Assembly: GCA_944392595.1 (NCBI GenBank)
Contig: CALXXD010000003.1
Location: forward strand, 1-64,000
DNA length: 64,000 nt
Direction: 5' to 3'
Source: an uncultured Alphaproteobacteria bacterium
Lineage (GTDB): Bacteria; Pseudomonadota; Alphaproteobacteria; Rs-D84
Positions within the stretch are counted from its first letter, which is position 1, and each line of letters starts with the position of its first letter. Made by a program: the position numbers and the translations under genes. Below, piece by piece: positions 58,904 through 64,000 of the stretch. The notes below the pieces were generated by a model that worked only from the letters and a program-made list of their open reading frames with translations, did not search any database and was not told the origin of the DNA.

Positions 58904-60439
58904 TTACTGTACCCGCACGACACTGCAACTTGTGCCACTGAATTGTAATAATTTATTGCACAATTCTTGGGCCGTGGTTACATCTGATAATGGGCCAATG
59001 CGCAGACGATACAAACGCGCGGCCGAAGAATCAGAACCCAAATCACCAACGCCTTGCTCATCAACGGCAAAGAACACCATATCTTTATACGGGGTCAAAA
59101 TGCCTTGGCCGTCGGCACCACTGAACTTGGCCAACAAATTCGCCCAATAATCATCCAACGCCTTGACGGATGTATCAGATTTCAGTTCCACCGCCACACC
59201 GGATTGATTGCTTGTAATCAGCGGAATGTTCGATTGGGGCAAGAATGATCCAGCGGTCAATCTTTCTGTTGGAATCATATTCACGCCGCTTGTACCGCCA
59301 CCGGTCGTGCCACCATAAATTTGTGCCGGCATCGCATAACCCGCGGGTGCATAGTACCCAGACGTTGTGCCACCCATCTGCATATTTCCCAACATCATCG
59401 GCGTCGTTGTATATCCATTCGCAGACGCATTAATTGCATTCATATCAGACGTATATGCGATATTATTCAATGATTGCCCAGACATAATGGATTGTGCAAC
59501 GTTTGCCTCGGCCAATGCCATAACAGACGCTGTGTCGGCAATCAAGAACGGCTTTTCACGTTTTTTGATACAAACAATACGTTGCCCACTGCGCAGAACC
59601 ATATCGCCAACAGCCTCGACAATCAGCAATCGTCCGTCTTCGCCATCTGTGCGGAATCCGACGGGGGATTCGCCGCCTTCGATTAACAGCGATACAACCG
59701 GGCGTTGTGTCATGGATATAACCTTGTCCCCGAAATCGATATATGTAAATATCTGGTCGCGCCATACGCGTTCAGGCGCAATTACGTAATCATCTGGGTT
59801 CGGAACAAATATGTCCAAATCGAAACGGAATTCAGACGGATCAATCTTCATTGATTTAATCCATCCGTAATCTTCGCCATCAACGCCAACTGTGTTTGAT
59901 GAACTGGACGGTGCGCTGAAAATAGATGCAGACCCACTGTTTGCATTAACCGCGCCCGATGAAGTAACCAACGCACCATTTCCATCCAATATAACATCAA
60001 CCTGGGAATAAGTAATGTCGCTGGAATTAGAAGGCTCGCTGCGCAAATAGAATGTATAAACATTACCTGATTCACCCGTTACAATCAGATTTGTATCCGA
60101 ACCCTGGTTGGTGACGGCGGGCGTGATGTACATGGTATTACTGCCTTTGGCGGTTTGAATACTGAACAATCCATCGTTGCCGACGACTGCGTCTGCAATT
60201 TTTTCACCGTTTGGCAATGTAATTAATGTAGTCATCCCATTGCGTAATTTTACGGGCAGCATACTGCCTTTGGTCCAGGTCAATTGTGCGTATCCTGGTT
60301 TCAAACTGCCGTCGGCCATATTGGCGGTTGGGTTATCCCACGCGCTTTGTATGCCATATTCCGTGGCCGAAGCGTTCGCACACAGCATCGCGATGCACAA
60401 CACAGATACATTTAACTTTAACAGATTTGCAAACGTCAT
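58904..60439 (-). CDS. virB9: VirB9/CagX-like T4SS protein fused to a SPOR-like domain
   Basis: 511 residues, signal peptide (NVSVLCIAMLCANASA). VirB9 N-domain: ITLPNGEKIADAVVGNDGLFSIQTAKGSNTMYITP and VYTFYLRSE. C-domain: PERVWRDQIFTYIDFGDKVISMTQRPVVSLLIEGGE to RSGQRIVCI. After a Gly/Met/Ser-rich linker (about 320-400) the end reads YRLRIGPLSDVTTAQELCNKLLQFSGTSCSVV, a SPOR-like beta-alpha motif. VirB9 caps the outer-membrane core with VirB7 and VirB10. GGAAGGAAG lies before the ATG. No VirB7 seen. Confidence 0.85.
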   Translation of the reverse strand: MTFANLLKLNVSVLCIAMLCANASATEYGIQSAWDNPTANMADGSLKPGYAQLTWTKGSMLPVKLRNGMTTLITLPNGEKIADAVVGNDGLFSIQTAKGSNTMYITPAVTNQGSDTNLIVTGESGNVYTFYLRSEPSNSSDITYSQVDVILDGNGALVTSSGAVNANSGSASIFSAPSSSSNTVGVDGEDYGWIKSMKIDPSEFRFDLDIFVPNPDDYVIAPERVWRDQIFTYIDFGDKVISMTQRPVVSLLIEGGESPVGFRTDGEDGRLLIVEAVGDMVLRSGQRIVCIKKREKPFLIADTASVMALAEANVAQSIMSGQSLNNIAYTSDMNAINASANGYTTTPMMLGNMQMGGTTSGYYAPAGYAMPAQIYGGTTGGGTSGVNMIPTERLTAGSFLPQSNIPLITSNQSGVAVELKSDTSVKALDDYWANLLAKFSGADGQGILTPYKDMVFFAVDEQGVGDLGSDSSAARLYRLRIGPLSDVTTAQELCNKLLQFSGTSCSVVRVQ

Positions 60440-60462
60440 GACTGTCTTCCTTCCTGTTTTAA

Positions 60463-61164
60463 TTACTGGATATTGCCGGTCGTTTCCAGATAACCGGTAT
60501 CCAGCGGGTCGCCATTGCCAGATTCAATGATGTATTCTGAAACGCGCACCCCCAGCGGATTATTCAAACGATCAACCCATTTCATCGTTGTGCCATCCGC
60601 CATATCCAATTTCACCCTTATTTTATAATCTTTTTTGGCCATCTGTCTATTACTATCTGAACAAAAATACTTAAAACTTACAGCATATTCGTTATTATCA
60701 GGATTTCTGGGTTCTATTTCGATAGCACCCGTTTCAAATTCGACCGAACAAGAAAACTCAAAATCAGGCACGCCACTCATCCACGCGTTCCACATATTGG
60801 TTTTTGTGAATTCGTTATATATTTCCGGACTGGACCAGGCATTTACGACGCCTGTGTCATCGTTGCTCCATTTTTCGCGCATTATGCGCGCATCAGGCAC
60901 AATTTCGTTGCGCGCACGAATGTATTCGCGAATGAAAGAACGCTTGAAATTTTCCAACATATCGCCGTCATTCGGCACCATTTCAGCCACCACAATATCC
61001 AAATTGTTTTGTGGTGCAGTCATTAAAAAGAACACCTGGGGTCTGTCCAACGGGTACATATTATACAATGTAACGCCCAGCACGCCCAGCACAACAATCA
61101 TTGCGGCGAATACGAAAACCAGCAATCTGGACAGTAAAACGGGCGGTTCTATACGTGTTGCCAC
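60463..61164 (-). CDS. virB8: VirB8/TrbF-like T4SS protein
   Basis: First gene of the operon. GTG 61164 preceded by AGGAGAGG (9 nt) gives 233 residues; the ATG at 61266 would need a frame through repeat DNA. One TM helix (LLSRLLVFVFAAMIVVLGVLGVTLY). The periplasmic NTF2-like domain: FKRSFIREYIRARNEIVPDARIMREKW, VNAWSSPEIYNEFTKTN, and a C-terminal IRVKLDMADGTTMKWVDRLNNPLGVRVSEYIIE, typical of VirB8 (NPLGxxVxxY). Nucleates the inner-membrane complex. Confidence 0.85.
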   Translation of the reverse strand: MATRIEPPVLLSRLLVFVFAAMIVVLGVLGVTLYNMYPLDRPQVFFLMTAPQNNLDIVVAEMVPNDGDMLENFKRSFIREYIRARNEIVPDARIMREKWSNDDTGVVNAWSSPEIYNEFTKTNMWNAWMSGVPDFEFSCSVEFETGAIEIEPRNPDNNEYAVSFKYFCSDSNRQMAKKDYKIRVKLDMADGTTMKWVDRLNNPLGVRVSEYIIESGNGDPLDTGYLETTGNIQ

Positions 61165-61217
61165 TGGGGTCCTCTCCTTACTATTAACCAGATTGTAGAA
61201 AAAAATCAGACAACTGC

Positions 61218-61318
61218 GCAAGCGAAAAATAGTTACTCGTAACTCGATTTTGTGCGTGCCGCACAAAAATAATCACGAGTAACCAGTAACGAGTAACTAG
61301 TAACTATTTTTCGCTTGC
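61218..61318. repeat. Nested inverted repeat upstream of the virB8-10 operon
   Basis: 20-bp perfect arms, 61218-61237 and 61299-61318. Inside is a hairpin TTTTGTGCG-TGC-CGCACAAAA (61248-61268) and AGTAAC repeats (61277-61304). Confidence 0.85.
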
Positions 61319-61352
61319 AGTGTCAAAATTAAAAAAGTATAATAAATTCCGC

Positions 61353-61380
61353 TTGATTTTCTGTATTGTTGTGCTATCTT
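61353..61380 (+). promoter_or_regulatory. Promoter of tRNA-Trp (and secE operon)
   Basis: TTGATT, 16-bp spacer, TATCTT. Start near 61387, 47 nt ahead of the tRNA. Confidence 0.6.
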
Positions 61381-61433
61381 TACCCCGACTGTGGGGTCAG
61401 ACGGCGCGCAAGACGGGTAATTTTACAGGCAAC

Positions 61434-61507
61434 AGGGGCATAGTTCAACGGTAGAATATCGGTCTCCAAAACCGCGGATGAGGGTTCGATTCCTTCTGCC
61501 CCTGCCA
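61434..61507 (+). tRNA. tRNA-Trp (CCA anticodon)
   Basis: 74 nt with encoded CCA. Acceptor AGGGGCA/TGCCCCT; D arm AGTTCAACGGTAGAAT; anticodon stem TCGGT/ACCGC (last pair weak) with loop CTCCAAA; T arm AGGGTTCGATTCCTT. Precedes secE as in most bacteria. Confidence 0.94.
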
Positions 61508-61688
61508 GAAAATTCACCAAAATATGCTTGCCATATTTTGGGGAATTTTAAGTCATGGTGCGGGTGAAGGAAGCGAACCCGAATACATAAAATGCTGGGT
61601 TCGCATACGAGTTGGATTTTGCAAGCGCAGCGCGGCGAAATCCGTACGAGTGGTGAGGCAACGCCGAACTTTCCTTCTGCCCCTGCCA
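61490..61688 (+). repeat. tRNA-Trp 3' end direct repeat with 163-bp insert
   Basis: The last 18 nt of tRNA-Trp (61490-61507) recur exactly at 61671-61688. Between them: a terminator-like hairpin right after the CCA (AAAATTC..CCAAAATATG / CATATTTTGG..GAATTTT, 61509-61552) and a GCGAACCC/GGGTTCGC hairpin (61573-61605). After the second copy comes another hairpin: ATTGGC-AAC-GCCAAT flanked by GAAATTTC on both sides. No ORF. Confidence 0.88.
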
Positions 61689-61786
61689 CGAAATTTCGTT
61701 ATTGGCAACGCCAATTAAGAAATTTCAGTGCCCACCGAAGCGTTGCGCGAAGGCGGGCAATTGCGAGATATTTAGGATACATTTAT

Positions 61787-61966
61787 ATGAAAAAAATACT
61801 GGATTATATCAAATCAGTGCGCAGCGAATGGTTCAAAATTGTGTGGCCGTCGCGCGATGCTGTTATTCGTGCAACTATTATGATTCTGATATTTTCTGGG
61901 GTGGCGGCGTTGTTCTTTTTTGTGGTGGATAGTATTTTGAACGCGCTGGTTGGTTGGATTTTCTAA
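61787..61966 (+). CDS. secE: Preprotein translocase subunit SecE
   Basis: 59 residues, single-TM form: MKKILDYIKSVRSEWFKIVWPSRDAVIRATIMILIFSGVAALFFFVVD. The amphipathic helix with the conserved VWPSRxxVxxxT is complete. Clamps SecY. An in-frame upstream extension to 61592 runs through the tRNA-repeat region and is not translated. AGGA lies before the ATG. Confidence 0.96.
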   Translation: MKKILDYIKSVRSEWFKIVWPSRDAVIRATIMILIFSGVAALFFFVVDSILNALVGWIF

Positions 61967-61984
61967 ACGGGCGGGGGATTTGTT

Positions 61985-62518
61985 ATGGAAGATAAAATGC
62001 AGTGGTTCGTTGTGAATGTTCATACCGGGTGCGAAGACAAGGTCGCGCGCGGTCTGCGCGAACAAATCGACAAACGTCGCTTGAACGCTTATTTTGGCGA
62101 AATTTTGGTGCCAACCCGTGAAATTACTGAAATCAAGGCGGGCAAGCGTGTCAAGACTGAAAAGAAATTCTTTCCGGGTTACATCGTTGTCCAGATGGTT
62201 ATGAATAACGAAACGTTTTCGCTGGTAAAATTAATGCCCCAGGTGGTGATGTTCTTGGGCGCGAAAAATAAACCAATCGCCGTCAGTGAAGAAGAGGCAC
62301 GCCGTCTGCTGAAACAAGTGGAAGAGGGCAGCGTTGTCACCGAAGACGTTACGTACGAAGTCGGGCAAGAGGTTCATGTTATCGATGGGCCATTCTCGGG
62401 CTTTAACGGCATCGTGGCCGAGGTTGATAATGTAAAACAAAAAATGACCGCCACTATTTTGGTGTTCGGTCGTGAAACCAGTGTCGAATTGGATTTCGAA
62501 CAGGTAGAAAGGGTTTAA
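61985..62518 (+). CDS. nusG: Transcription termination/antitermination factor NusG
   Basis: 177 residues. NGN domain: MQWFVVNVHTGCEDKVARGLREQID, FFPGYIVVQMVMNNETFSLVK; C-terminal KOW: VIDGPFSGFNGIVAEVDNVKQKMTATILVFGRETSVELDFEQVERV. Binds RNA polymerase clamp and S10. 18 nt after secE, GGGGG before ATG. Confidence 0.97.
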   Translation: MEDKMQWFVVNVHTGCEDKVARGLREQIDKRRLNAYFGEILVPTREITEIKAGKRVKTEKKFFPGYIVVQMVMNNETFSLVKLMPQVVMFLGAKNKPIAVSEEEARRLLKQVEEGSVVTEDVTYEVGQEVHVIDGPFSGFNGIVAEVDNVKQKMTATILVFGRETSVELDFEQVERV

Positions 62519-62612
62519 TCGGGTAACCGACGGGCGTGTGCAAGGCGCGCAAAATACGTGGTAGATGCGCCACATCGTACCACGAACACTAACCAAAAAT
62601 GGAGTGAATAAA

Positions 62613-63047
62613 ATGGCAGCAAAAAAAGAAGTCAAGGGGATTGTAAAATTGGTCGTCCCCGCAAAACAGGCGAATCCTGCGCCACCGATTGGGCCGGCGT
62701 TGGGTGCGGCTGGTGTTAATATCGCAGAATTCTGCAAACAGTTTAACGACAAAACCGCTGATAAAGAACCGGGTATGCCGATTCCATGTATTATCACAGT
62801 TTATACAGACCGCAGTTTCGAATTTATCATGAAATTGCCGCCGGTGTCTTATTATATTAAAAAGGCACTGAAACTGAAAATCGGTTCGCACAAACCGGGT
62901 CGCGATTTTGTTGGTACTATTACCAAGGCACAAATTCGTGAAATTGCTGAGAACAAAATGCCGGATTTGAATTGCTCTACCATTGAATCTGCAATGAATA
63001 TCGTTGCGGGTCAGTGCCGTTCAATGGGCGTCAAGGTGGAGGAATAA
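62613..63047 (+). CDS. rplK: 50S ribosomal protein uL11
   Basis: 144 residues from ATG 62613 (GGAG 9 nt ahead): KLVVPAKQANPAPPIGPALGAAGVNIAEFCKQFN, and C-terminal GTITKAQIREIAENKMPDLNCSTIESAMNIVAGQCRSMGVKVEE. Part of the GTPase-associated centre. The 94-nt gap from nusG may hold a promoter or leader for rplK-rplA; I see no clear one. Confidence 0.97.
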   Translation: MAAKKEVKGIVKLVVPAKQANPAPPIGPALGAAGVNIAEFCKQFNDKTADKEPGMPIPCIITVYTDRSFEFIMKLPPVSYYIKKALKLKIGSHKPGRDFVGTITKAQIREIAENKMPDLNCSTIESAMNIVAGQCRSMGVKVEE

Positions 63048-63050
63048 GAT

Positions 63051-63725
63051 ATGAAAACGACAAAAAGACAGCAAACTTGGGCTAAATTAGACCAAAATAA
63101 AGTTTATTCCGTTGCCGATGCAATCGATGCTTTGCGTGAATATGCGTCCAAAAAATTCGATGAAACATTGGAAGTCGCGGTGCGTTTGGGCGTTGATATT
63201 ACCAAAGCGGATCAAAACATCCGTGGTATGGTGTCTTTGCCAAATGGCACAGGCAAAACCGTTCGCGTCGCTGTATTTACAATCAACAGCGCGGATGAAG
63301 CCAAAAAGGCCGGTGCAGACATTGTTGGTGGTGAAGATTTAATTGAACGTGTTGCCGGCGGTGAAATTAATTTCGACCGTGTTATCGCAACACCTGATAT
63401 GATGCCGAAAATGTCGAAAATCGCACGCGTTTTGGGACCAAAGGGCTTGATGCCGAACCCGAAACTGGGCACAGTTACAAACAATGTTGCCGACGCGGTT
63501 GCAACCGCCAAAGCGGGGCAAATCGAATATCGTGCTGAAAAGAACGGTATTATCCACGCGGGCGTTGGTAAAATGTCGTTTGCGACGGACAAATTGGTCG
63601 AAAACGTTAATGCGTTGGTCGAACAATTGAAAAAAGTTAAACCTGCATCCGTCAAAGGTCAGTATATCTTGGGCGCGGCAGTTGCCACAACCCAGGGACC
63701 TGGATTAAAGGTTGATATAAAATAA
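63051..63725 (+). CDS. rplA: 50S ribosomal protein uL1
   Basis: 224 residues: EVAVRLGVDITKADQNIRGMVSLPNGTGKTVRVAVF, and PDMMPKMSKIARVLGPKGLMPNPKLGTVT with the L1 signature. Forms the L1 stalk and can act as translational repressor of rplK-rplA. Three nt after rplK. Confidence 0.97.
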   Translation: MKTTKRQQTWAKLDQNKVYSVADAIDALREYASKKFDETLEVAVRLGVDITKADQNIRGMVSLPNGTGKTVRVAVFTINSADEAKKAGADIVGGEDLIERVAGGEINFDRVIATPDMMPKMSKIARVLGPKGLMPNPKLGTVTNNVADAVATAKAGQIEYRAEKNGIIHAGVGKMSFATDKLVENVNALVEQLKKVKPASVKGQYILGAAVATTQGPGLKVDIK

Positions 63726-63730
63726 AAATC

Positions 63731-63941
63731 GCGGCGGGGGATGTCAATTCCCCGCCTGCGTAAGGATTTCTGTCCAAGACTGATGGTGCCCGATAACCGG
63801 ACTTAATTGCCATCATAGACAAAGAAAGTTTCTTTGGGGCAGAAAAGTGGCCCCACCCAACGGCAACGTTGGATGGAAAGTTTAACAAAAACAGGGATTT
63901 TGTGGCATTTGTCATAAAATCTTGCAGACAAGGGTAAAAAA
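63731..63941 (+). promoter_or_regulatory. rplJ leader region (L10-leader-like)
   Basis: About 210 nt before rplJ without an ORF. A GGCGGGG/CCCCGCC hairpin at 63733-63756 near the rplA stop, then further structured-looking sequence (GCCATCA...GGGGCAG..GTGGCCCC). Position and size fit the autoregulatory L10(L12)4-binding leader known in many bacteria; detailed match not checked. Confidence 0.5.
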
Positions 63942-64000
63942 ATGAGACGCGAAGAAAAATCAGATTTGATTTCAGCGTTGCAATCATCCTTGCAGGACGC
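63942..64000 (+). CDS. rplJ: 50S ribosomal protein uL10, 5' part only
   Basis: MRREEKSDLISALQSSLQDA runs off the window. Position after rplA and the N-terminal Arg/Glu/Lys helix fit uL10. AAGGG lies 7 nt ahead of the ATG. Confidence 0.85.
   Translation, partial: MRREEKSDLISALQSSLQD

Overview
The window looks like a chromosome segment of a small-genome, AT-leaning, host-associated alphaproteobacterium. Supporting signs are a GapR (DUF2312) homologue, the order tRNA-Trp/secE/nusG/rplK/rplA/rplJ, an RmuC, a ComEC without a recognisable nuclease tail, and a T4SS with several VirB6/TrbL-like paralogues, as in Rickettsiales-type lineages. I cannot name the genus. Most genes are housekeeping, tightly packed, and often overlap by 1 to 8 nt (TAATG, ATGA). 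I see no transposase, integrase, CRISPR array or rRNA gene.

Layout. 1-2229: 5' part of a secreted Cys-rich protein with a VSR-repeat region. 2287-8702: alkylation repair (tag-ogt), oleate hydratase, a Nudix hydrolase, dnaQ and a UvrD/PcrA helicase. 8708-15337: five VirB6/TrbL-like membrane proteins, four in one coupled operon and one divergent, sharing a palindromic promoter region. 15406-24986: an orphan gene, rpmE, a degenerate SuhB-like protein, PBP1A, a lysozyme-inhibitor lipoprotein, mraY-ftsW-murG, an OmpA-like envelope protein and comF. 24991-30672: an orphan, an acyl-ACP thioesterase, rpmH with two tiny upstream ORFs, gyrA, a MerR regulator and a coiled-coil membrane protein. 30673-31980: mostly non-coding, with a structured RNA-like element, tRNA-Glu, tRNA-Gln and repeated copies of the tRNA-Gln 3' end. 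31978-37458: MarR-TolC-adaptor-RND efflux operon. 37538-54288: HAD phosphatase, XRE regulator, rmuC, def-fmt, two Cys-rich small proteins, truA, comEC, pyrG, gapR, pyk, dacA, recR-ksgA, a Kef-type antiporter, lspA and yidC. 54290-61320: two small orphans, a 1.2-kb repeat-rich gap, then virB8-virB9-virB10. 61434-64000: tRNA-Trp, secE, nusG, rplK, rplA and the start of rplJ.

The most unusual content is the following. (a) The T4SS parts: five VirB6-like proteins, three with a CxxC, a VirB9 with a C-terminal SPOR-like domain, and a VirB10 with a Cys-rich tail. (b) Units of about 175-180 bp that end in copies of the adjacent tRNA's 3' end, at two different tRNA genes. (c) A two-copy element that can fold as a three-way junction or as alternative hairpins. 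(d) A recurring promoter layout, often an extended -10 TGATATAAT, placed so close to start codons that the transcripts should be leaderless. (e) Apparently inactive or reduced versions of familiar proteins: SuhB, an RND pump and its adaptor. The envelope genes (PBP1A, lysozyme inhibitor, DacA-SPOR, MraY/FtsW/MurG, LspA, YidC) show that a peptidoglycan-based double envelope is kept. VirB4, VirB11 and VirD4 are not in this window.
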